Positions 1 to 7,376 of a stretch of DNA of 34,909 nucleotides are shown here, piece by piece (positions within the stretch are counted from its first letter, which is position 1; the number at the start of each line of letters is the position of its first letter). The notes beneath the pieces were generated by a model that was not told where the DNA came from, did not search any database, and saw only the letters and a program-made list of their open reading frames with translations. The position numbers and the translations under genes are program-made. Source of the stretch: Syntrophorhabdaceae bacterium. Its GTDB lineage: Bacteria; Desulfobacterota; Deferrimicrobia; Deferrimicrobiales; Deferrimicrobiaceae. The stretch is from the NCBI GenBank assembly GCA_009783195.1, contig WRHP01000015.1:1-34909 (forward strand), read 5' to 3'.

Positions 1-129
1 TGCAATCTGCCAGGAGATGACCTTTTTCACGGCCTGAGCGTTGACCTCTTCAAAAATACCCTGCTCATGCAGAAAATCGTCAAAGTAGCCACCGGCATTA
101 ACCGGATTCGCTTGTTTTTTGTCGTTCAT
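1..129 (-). CDS. HigA/XRE-type antitoxin, N-terminal fragment (runs off window)
   Basis: The 43 codons visible start at an ATG with a good Shine-Dalgarno (GGAGGC, 5 nt away) and continue off the left edge. The N-terminus has the 'YFDDFLHEQGIFEEVNAQAVKKVI' style of opening (FDDFL, then an EE-V-A-A-KKVI helix) that I know from helix-turn-helix antitoxins paired with HigB/Gp49-like toxins. The helix-turn-helix itself would lie outside the window. Its ATG overlaps the stop of the upstream toxin remnant (ATGA), the usual toxin-first layout of these pairs. In such systems the antitoxin neutralises the toxin and represses its own operon; here the toxin is broken, so the gene may now be an orphan repressor. 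Family call is from sequence memory of the N-terminus only. Confidence 0.6.
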   Translation of the reverse strand, partial: MNDKKQANPVNAGGYFDDFLHEQGIFEEVNAQAVKKVISWQIA

Positions 130-448
130 ACTTTGCCTCCAAAAAGTTCACGCATTCGCTGTTTTGCAAGCCGCATGTCTTGCGTGGGTGTTTTTCGCGT
201 CGTCTTGATGAACCCGTGCAAAAGCCACATTTCTCCGTCCGCTCGGTTTGTTTGACACTGTTCTTAGTGCTGAAGAATACCGCAATTTGTTTTCAGCGCA
301 ACAACTCTCCTTGTCGGACTTTGAGTATGACAGGCCACAGATTTGACCGTGAGGCTCTATACTGTCCTATCACTTTGAAACCGAACGGAATTTCTCCCCT
401 TCTATTTATTTGTTCTTCTTCGTAACCGTTTGGATCGAGACCCATCAT
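126..448 (-). pseudogene. Broken HigB/Gp49-like (RelE superfamily) toxin
   Basis: The last 46 codons (263 down to 126) form an open frame containing GEMWLLHGFIKTTRKTPTQD and LAKQRMREL, which match the highly conserved C-terminus of HigB/phage Gp49-type mRNA-interferase toxins (LLHGFIKKTQKTP). Upstream, a second frame opens at ATG 448 with residues such as PFGFKVIGQY and SNLWPVILKVRQGEL that resemble the middle of the family, but it ends at a TGA at 293-295, and the two parts lie in different frames. Total span is 323 bp, about the size of an intact toxin (roughly 105-115 codons). At least one stop and one frameshift are therefore needed to explain it. The 5' half is a weaker match than the 3' half. 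A sequencing or assembly error could mimic this. It directly precedes the antitoxin with an ATGA overlap. Confidence 0.65.
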
Positions 449-480
449 CTCCGGCGCCGACCGGCTTTGCCACCGCGCTC

Positions 481-1128
481 TTATTCTTTCACAAGTTTAT
501 ATCCGTCAAGATTGAGCAGACCCTTCACGGTAACGCCGCTGGTTGTAAACTTGATGACTTCCGAGTAGATAGGACGTTTACCGTCTTGGACGTATTTAAG
601 GGTGAAGCCGTATTCGTCGTCAATCCAGAAGGTCGCGGTGGTCCCGTCGTTGAATGCCATGGTATAGACACTTGCTTTGCGCCCGGCAATCTTTTCGCTT
701 TTTCCGGTCTTTTTGAAGCCATCGGCTTGCATGTGGCTTGCATGCACGAAAAGATGCGTACCGAGCATGGGATCGAACCGCCGGAGCATGGCTTTTTCCG
801 CCGGGTCCAAAGACTCAACGATATAAGTTTTTTTGTTGACATCCAGCTCGTATAGTTTATTTTTGGCAAAATCCGCGAACGCTATGTTATGCGCCTTCAC
901 TTCGCCTTTAACATCGTTGTGTCCATCGCCTATAAATTCGTAGTAATACCCGTCATTGCAGACGATTTGCATAAAAGAATACTTTTCCCGCGTCTGTTCA
1001 TTAGCAAGACCGATCATGAAGTCTTTGAGCAGCGCCTCCACCTCGGCCTTGGATTTCGGTTGGGCTTGGCTGTAAGACGGAAGAAACACAAATATAAGCG
1101 TAAGGATCAGAAACAATATTTTTTTCAT
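481..1128 (-). CDS. Secreted protein of unknown function
   Basis: A 215-residue protein with a clear Sec signal peptide: MKKILFLI start, a hydrophobic stretch to about residue 18, and a likely cleavage after SYSQA. The mature part is mostly charged and beta-rich in appearance, with one Cys. A central KIAGRKASVYTM segment followed by ATFWIDDEYGF looks like the 'modified by/stored in a beta sandwich' style of LolA-like or DUF4412 periplasmic proteins, but this is only a resemblance. GGAG lies about 6 nt before the ATG. It is separated by 127 bp from the pyr operon upstream and by about 32 bp from the toxin remnant downstream, so it is probably its own unit or co-transcribed with the toxin-antitoxin pair. 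I do not recognise a specific function. Confidence 0.75.
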   Translation of the reverse strand: MKKILFLILTLIFVFLPSYSQAQPKSKAEVEALLKDFMIGLANEQTREKYSFMQIVCNDGYYYEFIGDGHNDVKGEVKAHNIAFADFAKNKLYELDVNKKTYIVESLDPAEKAMLRRFDPMLGTHLFVHASHMQADGFKKTGKSEKIAGRKASVYTMAFNDGTTATFWIDDEYGFTLKYVQDGKRPIYSEVIKFTTSGVTVKGLLNLDGYKLVKE

Positions 1129-1255
1129 ATAAACTCCGCGACAGAAATAATACTAATTATCTGTATTTATCTTCCTTTCAACCGCCTCTACTCACAACAT
1201 ACCGCAAAAAAATCAGAACAAAAACAATCGATCCGGATCAAGCTTGACGAAACAA

Positions 1256-2182
1256 TCAGATCTCCTGAATAAATACGTTTTGCAACCCAAGCCGCCGCGC
1301 CGCTTCGATTGCCTGATCGTACTCCTGGCCGGACAGCCTCCGGTTAAACCCCGGCGTGTCAAACGCCTTGTACGCGGGGAAATATTGCCCCATCAGCGAA
1401 ATCGGGATGTCCGGGCCAAATGTCTCCAGCAGATACGCCAGCACTTCCCGCGTCTCCTCTACCCTCCCCGGCAGCACGAGGTGCCGCACCAGCATCCCCC
1501 GGACAGCGATTCCGTTTTGGTCCAGCTTCAAAAAACCGGTCTGCCGCGCCATTTCTCTAAGCGCGGCGTCGTTGGCTTCCGCGTAATCGGAAATGCCGGA
1601 GGCAAGCTTTGCCAGACCGCCCGGCCGGTATTTCGCGTCGGGGAGGTAAATATCCACCACGCCGTCGGCCAAAGCCAGCGCGTCGAGAGAATCGTAGCCG
1701 TTGGAGTTGTATACAACCGGAATAGTGAACCCGCGCCGCCTTGCAAGCAATACCGCTTCCGCCATCTGCGGCACATGGGGAGTCGGCGTCACAAAGTTCA
1801 CATTGTGCGCCCCCCGCGCCTGCAGCTTTAAAAGCTCCGCCGCAAGCGTCTCTCCGTCCATATCCCGTCCGTTATCGAGCTGGCTTATCGGATAATTCTG
1901 GCAGAACAGACACGCCAGGTTGCAGTGGGCAAAAAATATCGTTCCCGACCCGCCGGTCCCCGATATTGGCGGCTCTTCGCCGTGGTGCAGAGAAACCGAC
2001 GCGACCCTGGCCACCCGCCCCGCGCGGCAAAACCCACGCTTGCCTTCCAGGCGGTTCACCCCGCACGCTCTCGGACAAAGCATGCAGGAGGCAAGCGCCT
2101 TCAACGGCTGCGCCGGGAGAGCGTCTCCATCTTCCTTGTTTTCAATGTGGGACGCCTTTGTTTCCCAAGGCGTATGAGGCAT
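1256..2182 (-). CDS. Radical SAM enzyme, PflX-like
   Basis: A 308-residue protein. The radical SAM cluster motif CxxxCxxC is at C87, C91 and C94 (CNLACLFC). An N-terminal Cys group C33, C36, C40 and C52 (CMLCPRAC...GFC) precedes it, typical of PflX/COG1313-type proteins related to pyruvate formate-lyase activating enzyme. Aromatic NYPISQ follows the motif as in that family. A SAM-derived radical reaction on an unknown partner is the family expectation; no substrate can be read from the sequence. The start is ambiguous: ATG at 2182 (TGATG with the pyrC stop) or TTG at 2185 (TTGA overlap), both behind an AGAGGAAAG ribosome site. It is the last gene of the pyr operon, but a role in pyrimidine synthesis is not implied. 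Confidence 0.85.
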   Translation of the reverse strand: MPHTPWETKASHIENKEDGDALPAQPLKALASCMLCPRACGVNRLEGKRGFCRAGRVARVASVSLHHGEEPPISGTGGSGTIFFAHCNLACLFCQNYPISQLDNGRDMDGETLAAELLKLQARGAHNVNFVTPTPHVPQMAEAVLLARRRGFTIPVVYNSNGYDSLDALALADGVVDIYLPDAKYRPGGLAKLASGISDYAEANDAALREMARQTGFLKLDQNGIAVRGMLVRHLVLPGRVEETREVLAYLLETFGPDIPISLMGQYFPAYKAFDTPGFNRRLSGQEYDQAIEAARRLGLQNVFIQEI

Positions 2183-3480
2183 CAAAAACTTTCCTCTCCC
2201 CTTGCCGCCTCATGCCGAATGATCCCCCGGCAGATCGTTGCCACGGCCCGCCCGCGCAGCTTCCAGCCAATAAACGGGCTGTTTTTTGATTTTGACATTA
2301 TGGCTTCCCTGCGAAACTCCCACTCCGTTTCCGGATCTATCACCGTAACATCCGCGTCGGCGCCCGGCGCAAGCGTTCCTTTTCCGCGAAGCGAGAGAAT
2401 CCGGGCAGGCGACGCTGACAAAAGCTCCACAACCCTGACCGGAGAAATAGTCCCTTCCTTCATCAGAGCAAGCGCAAGAGAAAGAGTGGTCTGAAGCCCG
2501 ATGATCCCGCAGGCTGCCGACGAAAATTCACACTCTTTCAAAGAATCGTCGTGCGGCGCGTGGTCGGAGGCAATCGCGTCGATAGTTCCGTCGCGCAAGC
2601 CCTCCAGAACCGCCATCCGGTCTTCTTCGCTTCGCAGCGGCGGGTTCACTTTCGCGTTGGTGTCGTACCCTTCCAGCGCCGCGTCCGTAAGGGTGAAATA
2701 GTGCGGCGCGGTCTCCCCCGTCACATTAAGCCCGGCCCGCTTTGCCATCCGGAGCATTTCAACCCCCATCCTGGTGCTGATGTGCTGGATGTGGAGCCGC
2801 CCGCCCGTCTGCCGGGCGATAAGAATATCCCGCGCGATAGCAACTTCCTCGGCCACAGCCGGAGCCCCCGCGATCCCAAGCCGGATCGCGTTCCATCCTT
2901 CGTTTGCATACCCTCCGGCGGCAAGATCCGGGTCCTCCGCATGGACCAGGACAGGAAAACCGAATGGACGGGCATACTCCATAACCCTGCGCATAAGCAG
3001 CGAATTCGCGACATATTTTCCGTCGTCGGAAAACGCCGCCGCGCCCGCCTCCGACAGTTCGGTAAAGTCTGTCATCTCCTTGCCCGCCAGCCCGCGGCTT
3101 ATCGCCGCAACGGGTAAAACGTTGGCCGATCCTTCCCTGTTCGCCTTGTCGATGATAAAGCGGGTGATTTCAGGAGTATCGTTCACCGGCTCGGTGTTCG
3201 CCATGCAGGCGACGGATGTAAACCCGCCCACGGCGGCGGCTTTTGTCCCTGTCCGGATATCCTCTTTCCATTCGAACCCAGGCTCCCGCAGATGCACATG
3301 CATGTCGATCAGCCCTGGGACCACCCACATCCCGGAGGCGTCAATCACCTTGCCCGCAAACTCTTCCGGCGCGTCGCCCGGCAGAATTCCGTCTACCTTT
3401 CCTTCTTTTAGAACAAGGTGTCCGAGTTCATCGCGCCCGGACGCCGGATCTATGATCCGTCCACCCTTAATCAGCAACAT
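2182..3480 (-). CDS. pyrC: Dihydroorotase (type I)
   Basis: Catalyses the reversible cyclisation of carbamoyl-aspartate to dihydroorotate, step three of pyrimidine synthesis. The 432-residue length fits type I dihydroorotases. Visible metal-site motifs: DMHVHLR with H61 and H63, HAED in mid protein, HIQHIS, and SDHAPH near residue 310. The N-terminal LLIKGGRIIDP and the GTLAPGADADVTVID region near the C-terminus form the composite beta domain of amidohydrolases. Its ATG lies inside the pyrB 3' end (14-nt overlap), so translation is probably coupled. In many bacteria type I enzymes sit beside pyrB and can form complexes with aspartate transcarbamoylase. All expected catalytic His/Asp residues are there, so it looks active rather than a PyrC' relic. 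Confidence 0.95.
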   Translation of the reverse strand: MLLIKGGRIIDPASGRDELGHLVLKEGKVDGILPGDAPEEFAGKVIDASGMWVVPGLIDMHVHLREPGFEWKEDIRTGTKAAAVGGFTSVACMANTEPVNDTPEITRFIIDKANREGSANVLPVAAISRGLAGKEMTDFTELSEAGAAAFSDDGKYVANSLLMRRVMEYARPFGFPVLVHAEDPDLAAGGYANEGWNAIRLGIAGAPAVAEEVAIARDILIARQTGGRLHIQHISTRMGVEMLRMAKRAGLNVTGETAPHYFTLTDAALEGYDTNAKVNPPLRSEEDRMAVLEGLRDGTIDAIASDHAPHDDSLKECEFSSAACGIIGLQTTLSLALALMKEGTISPVRVVELLSASPARILSLRGKGTLAPGADADVTVIDPETEWEFRREAIMSKSKNSPFIGWKLRGRAVATICRGIIRHEAARGEESF

Positions 3481-4399
3481 GAGCGCCTCCGGCCATAAGA
3501 TATAAAAGGGCCATTCGGACAGCCACCCCGGATTCCACCTGATTCAGAATCACCGACCGGCCGCAGTCGGCAAGGTCGTTTGTCACTTCCACTCCCCGGT
3601 TTATCGGTCCGGGGTGCATAAGAATCGCGTCATCCTTGGCAAGCGAGAAAATATTATTGCTCAAGCCATACATGCGAAAATACTCCCTAATTGACGGAAA
3701 AAATGTCGCTTTTTGCCTCTCTGACTGAACTCTCAACGTCATAACCACATCAGCGTTCTTTACCGCTTCGCGGATATCGTTTGTGAGCGTCGCGCCGGTC
3801 CGCGCCATCTCGCGCGGCAAAAGCGTTGCCGGCCCGCACAGCCATAAATTCGCCCCCATTTTGCCAAGGCAGTGAATGTTCGACCGGGCAACGCGGCTAT
3901 GCAGGATATCGCCGATTATGGCAACCTTGAGTCCCGCCACTTTACCTTTCACCTTGAGGATCGTGTACAGATCGAGGAGCGCCTGCGACGGATGCTCGTT
4001 TAAGCCATCGCCCGCGTTGATTATTGAACAGGAAAGATGCCGCGACAGGAACCGCGCCGCGCCGGAAGCGTTGTGCCTCATGACCAGTATGCATGGCTTC
4101 ATCGCCTCGATGTTGCGGGCGGTGTCAAGCAGCGTCTCTCCTTTGCTTTGGCTTGATCCTGAAGAACTGAAGTTCACCACATCGGCGGAAAGCCGCTTTC
4201 CCGCTATCTCAAACGAAGTGCGCGTCCGCGTGCTCGGCTCGAAAAACAGGTTCACTACCATTTTGCCTCGCAGGGTGGGCACTTTCTTGATGTCACGCGA
4301 GAGAACTTCTTCCATGGAACGCGACGTATCCATGACGAACTCGATCTCGTCCGGCAGGAAGTCGGAAAGCCCCAGGATATGCTTCCGTTTCCAATCCAT
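3467..4399 (-). CDS. pyrB: Aspartate carbamoyltransferase catalytic subunit
   Basis: Condenses carbamoyl phosphate with aspartate, the committed step of pyrimidine synthesis. Family signatures: the carbamoyl-phosphate loop FFEPSTRTR at residues 52-60, K86 in SSQSKGE, HNASG near 110, HPSQALLDLYT, and HPGPINRGVE near the C-terminus. I place the start at the ATG giving MDWKRKH (310 aa), 4 bp after the pyrR stop with a GGGAGAA ribosome site; a 14-codon longer frame would run into pyrR and has no matching N-terminus. No pyrI regulatory subunit gene is present, consistent with control through PyrR attenuation and pairing with type I PyrC. Confidence 0.96.
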   Translation of the reverse strand: MDWKRKHILGLSDFLPDEIEFVMDTSRSMEEVLSRDIKKVPTLRGKMVVNLFFEPSTRTRTSFEIAGKRLSADVVNFSSSGSSQSKGETLLDTARNIEAMKPCILVMRHNASGAARFLSRHLSCSIINAGDGLNEHPSQALLDLYTILKVKGKVAGLKVAIIGDILHSRVARSNIHCLGKMGANLWLCGPATLLPREMARTGATLTNDIREAVKNADVVMTLRVQSERQKATFFPSIREYFRMYGLSNNIFSLAKDDAILMHPGPINRGVEVTNDLADCGRSVILNQVESGVAVRMALLYLMAGGAHVAD

Positions 4400-4403
4400 T
4401 TGC

Positions 4404-4964
4404 TTATTCTCCCTTGTCGGGCGCCCCTTCGCGCAGGACAACCCTCCACGTTTCGGTCTTTTCGTCCAGACACACCTCTACTTCCTCGGATTGCGCGGTC
4501 GGAATATTTCTGCCGACATAATCGGCCCGGATCGGCAGCTCTCTGTGGCCCCGGTCAACAAGCACCGCAAGCTGGATGTTCTTTGGCCGCCCCAGGTCTA
4601 TCAAAGCGTCCATCGCCGCGCGGATAGTCCGGCCCGTGTAGAGGACATCGTCCACCAGCACAACCCGCTTATCATCGACCGAAAACGGAATCTCCGTGCG
4701 TTTTAGACGCGCCTGATGCCCGACCTTGCCCAAATCATCCCGGTACAGCGTGATATCGACAACCCCGACCGGAACCTCGATTCCCTCGATATTTTTAATG
4801 TTTTGCCGAATCACGCCGGACAGCGGCACACCGCCCAGAGCCACCCCAACCAGGACGATATCCGAAGCGCCTCTGTTCTTTTCAAGGATCTCGTGGGTGA
4901 GGCGCGTCAGAACCCGTTCGACCCCTTTCCCATCTAAAATGATCTTTTCTCCAGTTCTTCCCAT
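4404..4964 (-). CDS. pyrR: PyrR, pyrimidine operon attenuation regulator / uracil phosphoribosyltransferase
   Basis: A 186-residue type I phosphoribosyltransferase-fold protein. The PRPP-binding loop is VVLVDDVLYTGRT at about 101-113, and GVALGGVPLSG at 40-50 and the VDITLYRDDL strand at 69-78 match PyrR. PyrR binds UMP/UTP and then a hairpin in pyr leader RNA, favouring transcription termination; many also have uracil phosphoribosyltransferase activity. The matching RNA element lies just upstream (5075-5094) with a terminator at 5008-5041, so the gene most likely regulates its own operon. It is the first gene of pyrR-pyrB-pyrC. ATG preceded by a GGCGGTAACTT stretch. Confidence 0.96.
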   Translation of the reverse strand: MGRTGEKIILDGKGVERVLTRLTHEILEKNRGASDIVLVGVALGGVPLSGVIRQNIKNIEGIEVPVGVVDITLYRDDLGKVGHQARLKRTEIPFSVDDKRVVLVDDVLYTGRTIRAAMDALIDLGRPKNIQLAVLVDRGHRELPIRADYVGRNIPTAQSEEVEVCLDEKTETWRVVLREGAPDKGE

Positions 4965-5007
4965 AAGTTACCGCCTTTCCCCATGCCTGGTTTTTCCCGG
5001 TCCGGGC

Positions 5008-5041
5008 AAAAAAAATGCCTCTCCGCGCAAACGGAGAGGCA
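5008..5041 (-). terminator. Intrinsic terminator of the pyr attenuator
   Basis: On the minus strand a 10-bp perfect stem (TGCCTCTCCG / CGGAGAGGCA, 5041-5032 with 5025-5016, loop TTTGCG) is followed by eight T residues (5015-5008). It lies in the pyr leader, 44 bp before the pyrR start codon and after the PyrR-binding hairpin, so it is best read as the regulated attenuator. GAGG inside the PyrR hairpin could pair with CCTC of this stem, giving a possible antiterminator. Confidence 0.9.
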
Positions 5042-5074
5042 CAATAAATATCTTATTTAAAACCCGCATCCCTT

Positions 5075-5094
5075 GCTAACCTCACGGGATTAGC
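5075..5094 (-). promoter_or_regulatory. PyrR-binding RNA hairpin (anti-antiterminator)
   Basis: The minus-strand RNA reads GCUAAUCCCGUGAGGUUAGC. It contains the published PyrR-binding consensus ARUCCNGNGAGGYU with every position satisfied, and GCUAA/UUAGC closes the hairpin. It starts about 10 nt after the predicted transcription start and sits 33 nt before the terminator stem, the standard order of PyrR attenuators. An alternative pairing AUCCC with the downstream GGGAU is also available. The element and the pyrR gene next to it support each other. Mechanism (UMP-bound PyrR stabilises this hairpin and lets the terminator form) is established for the family, inferred here. Confidence 0.88.
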
Positions 5095-5110
5095 TTAAAA
5101 GGCACTTCGC

Positions 5111-5139
5111 AGAATACGTTTTTATTCCGCCACGGTCAA
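5111..5139 (-). promoter_or_regulatory. Sigma70-type promoter of the pyr operon
   Basis: Minus strand: -35 TTGACC (5139-5134), 17-bp spacer, -10 TATTCT (5116-5111). It matches consensus at 5 of 6 and 4 of 6 positions. The expected start near 5104 puts the PyrR hairpin right at the 5' end of the transcript and gives a leader of about 140 nt. Confidence 0.65.
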
Positions 5140-5283
5140 GCGAATGTATCGGCCCGGCACATTTGGCGTTGATAGCGCCGGCGGAAATAACGGCGGCCTT
5201 CGACCACGCCGCCTCCGTCAAAACGTAAATTACTACTGATTTTCACAAAGTTATCGCCAGATAAAACCGCAACCACCTCGCAT
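5140..5283 (-). other. Gap between the protease-RCC1 gene and the pyr promoter; weak hairpin
   Basis: No coding frame found. A stem GGCGGC/GCCGCC (5213-5208 with 5197-5192) with a 10-nt loop lies about 70 bp past the stop of the upstream gene and is followed by GTTATTT rather than a T tract; it might act as a weak terminator. Nothing else is evident. Confidence 0.3.
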
Positions 5284-7320
5284 TTATTTTATGGGCACAA
5301 GCTTGCTGTTTATGTATGCCTTAGGTGAGTGGCCGCCTGCCCCATTGCCAAGCTGGCCTTCAAGGTTGCGCCCGCAAGCCCATAAGCTACCATCCGTTTT
5401 CATTACCAATGTATGGCCATTTCCAGCCGAAGCGGATGCCGCCGAATCTATTATTTTTACGGGCTTGTGTCTGCCTTGCGTTGTGCCGTCGCAAAGCTGG
5501 CCATGATCGTTATCTCCCCAGGCCCATAAACCGCCGTCCGTTTTTATCGCAACCGTATGATCAAATCCCGCCGAAACGCCTGCTACCGAATCCATTATTT
5601 TTACGGGTTCAAGCTGGGTTTTCCCCAATGAACCGCCTGTGTCGTCGCCAAGCTGGCCTTCAAAATTACGCCCCCAGGCCCATAAACTGCCGTCTGTTTT
5701 TATTGCCAGTGTATGATTGCTTCCCGCTGAAACGTATGCTACCGAATCCATTATTTTTACGGGTGTGAGTATGTTTTCTTTTGTGCCGTCGCCAAGAGCG
5801 GCGTCACTATTTCCCCCCCAAGCCCATAAAGTTCCGTCCGTTTTTATTGCCATCGAGTAAGAGCCGCCCGCTGAAACGTATGCCACCGAATCCATTATTT
5901 TTACGGGCTTGTGTCTGTCTTGCGTTGTGCTATCGCCAAGCTGTCCCTTTTTGTTACTTCCCCAAACCCATAAACTGCCGTCTTTTTTTATGGCCATCGA
6001 ATGACTGCCGCCCGCCGAAACAGACGCTGCAAAATCCATTATTTTTACAGGCTTGGGCCTGTCTTGCGTTGTGCCGTCGCCAAGCTCGCCGTAATCATTA
6101 CTTCCCCATGCCCACAGACTGCCGTCTTTTTTTACCGCTATTGTGTGAGTAATGGCCACCGAAACAGACGCCGCCGAATCCATTATTTTTTTGGGCGAAA
6201 GTCTGTTTTTCCTGCTGTCCGCCAAAGCAACCCCTACTGAACCTACTGAACCCTCTCTTTTTGGTCTGTCTCTCTTTGTGCCGTCGCCAAGCTCACCGTA
6301 ATAGTTACTTCCCCATGCCCATAAACTGCCGTCTTTTTTTATGGCAAAGCTGTGCCACCCGCCTGCCTCTATGATCTTTACGCCGGAATCGCTGCTTTGC
6401 CAGACAAAAAATCCGCCGGCAACGACAACAGCCAGCAATACAGCGGCAACAATACCGTTTGGAACTAATAACGCCTTCTTTTTTGTTCCCGTTGGTGACC
6501 AAAGAAGCACTGGTTCTTGACTGATTTGCGCGGCATATGCGGCATCAGGAGAAATCATAATCTTGTTTACCCACATCCCGGTAAGCACGCATACAACCGC
6601 AACTATCGCATATATGTAATAGCCGCTCGCAATATCCACAAAAGTGGTTTCTGTTGGAATATAAAGCTTAATTATCAGAAACGTAGCCGCATTATGCGCC
6701 GCATGCATTAAAATACAGCACAATAATGATCGGGTGCGCCAATATACCCACCCCATCGCCAGCCCACCGCAAAACGCGGACACCGCTGCATTTGGATCAA
6801 TATGAATTACACCAAAAATCACGGCTGACCAAATAATAGCTTTTAAAGGCGAATAGTGCGTCAATAATCCTTTCAGGATTACACCGCGATTTAGCCACTC
6901 TTCTAATACCGGCGCGATAATAACCAAGGATATAAACATAAACAGGTTATTTTGAAATCGACTAATATCTATAATCTTTGGAATCCACATCGTAAGCAAT
7001 TCTATCGCTATACTGACCGATAAAATAAATGGCACAAGCAACAACCACAACAACAGCGACTGGCTCGGAAATACAACCGGCATACAATAGCTGTTTTTGC
7101 TTAAACGGATTACAACCGCCACTGTAACGACAATTGACAGCAATTCAATTATTGGGTCTTTCCATTCCGGTGTTAATACGGGTAATATATTAATAACAGT
7201 AAGTATTTTAATAACTATGGCGACCAGGCCGATAACCAAAAAGCACCCGAAGAGGATAACGTACAACATCCACGATTGTTTCAGATTTGGGCTATAAGCA
7301 AACAAACGGTCGATTTTCAT
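5284..7320 (-). CDS. CPBP-family intramembrane protease fused to a seven-repeat RCC1 domain
   Basis: A 678-residue two-part protein. Residues 1-255 carry about eight hydrophobic segments and all three CPBP (Abi/Rce1-like) glutamic-protease motifs: EEWLNR (E140, E141, R145), FGVIH (F169, H173) and HAAHN (H206, N210), so the active site looks intact. A further membrane segment (about 287-307) follows a KKK cluster, which by the positive-inside rule would put the rest outside the cytoplasm. Residues about 314-670 hold seven RCC1-type units of the form H-x-x-A-I-K-x-D-G-S-L-W-A-W-G-x-N-x-x-G-Q-L-G, enough for a closed seven-bladed propeller. CPBP proteases serve in prenyl-protein processing, bacteriocin immunity and signalling; RCC1 propellers usually bind a partner. 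The joint function is unknown. The region is AT-rich against its neighbours and lies beside another AT-rich membrane-protein gene. Confidence 0.88.
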   Translation of the reverse strand: MKIDRLFAYSPNLKQSWMLYVILFGCFLVIGLVAIVIKILTVINILPVLTPEWKDPIIELLSIVVTVAVVIRLSKNSYCMPVVFPSQSLLLWLLLVPFILSVSIAIELLTMWIPKIIDISRFQNNLFMFISLVIIAPVLEEWLNRGVILKGLLTHYSPLKAIIWSAVIFGVIHIDPNAAVSAFCGGLAMGWVYWRTRSLLCCILMHAAHNAATFLIIKLYIPTETTFVDIASGYYIYAIVAVVCVLTGMWVNKIMISPDAAYAAQISQEPVLLWSPTGTKKKALLVPNGIVAAVLLAVVVAGGFFVWQSSDSGVKIIEAGGWHSFAIKKDGSLWAWGSNYYGELGDGTKRDRPKREGSVGSVGVALADSRKNRLSPKKIMDSAASVSVAITHTIAVKKDGSLWAWGSNDYGELGDGTTQDRPKPVKIMDFAASVSAGGSHSMAIKKDGSLWVWGSNKKGQLGDSTTQDRHKPVKIMDSVAYVSAGGSYSMAIKTDGTLWAWGGNSDAALGDGTKENILTPVKIMDSVAYVSAGSNHTLAIKTDGSLWAWGRNFEGQLGDDTGGSLGKTQLEPVKIMDSVAGVSAGFDHTVAIKTDGGLWAWGDNDHGQLCDGTTQGRHKPVKIIDSAASASAGNGHTLVMKTDGSLWACGRNLEGQLGNGAGGHSPKAYINSKLVPIK
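5300..6370 (-). repeat. Tandem RCC1-coding repeats, about 140-160 bp period
   Basis: Within the protease-RCC1 gene a block close to GAATCCATTATTTTTACGGG (plus-strand reading) recurs near 5446, 5589, 5748, 5887, 6034 and 6177, and the codons for the DGSLWAWG core recur alongside. Nucleotide identity well beyond what the protein motif needs suggests recent duplication or gene conversion among the blades. Confidence 0.8.
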
Positions 7321-7357
7321 AAATGTCTCATCTGTTACCGGTTGTCATGGCGCCTTC

Positions 7358-7376
7358 GCCGCGAAAAACACGCGGC
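7358..7376 (-). other. Intergenic hairpin between the two AT-rich genes
   Basis: A perfect GCCGCG/CGCGGC stem with loop TGTTTTT begins directly after the stop codon of the upstream membrane-protein gene and 37 bp before the protease start. No T tract follows, so it is more likely an mRNA-processing or partial-termination element than a full terminator. Confidence 0.4.

Noticed and set aside
5300-6370. Possible CRISPR-like array
   Set aside because: Period of 140-160 bp, in frame, and encodes RCC1 units; not a spacer-repeat array.
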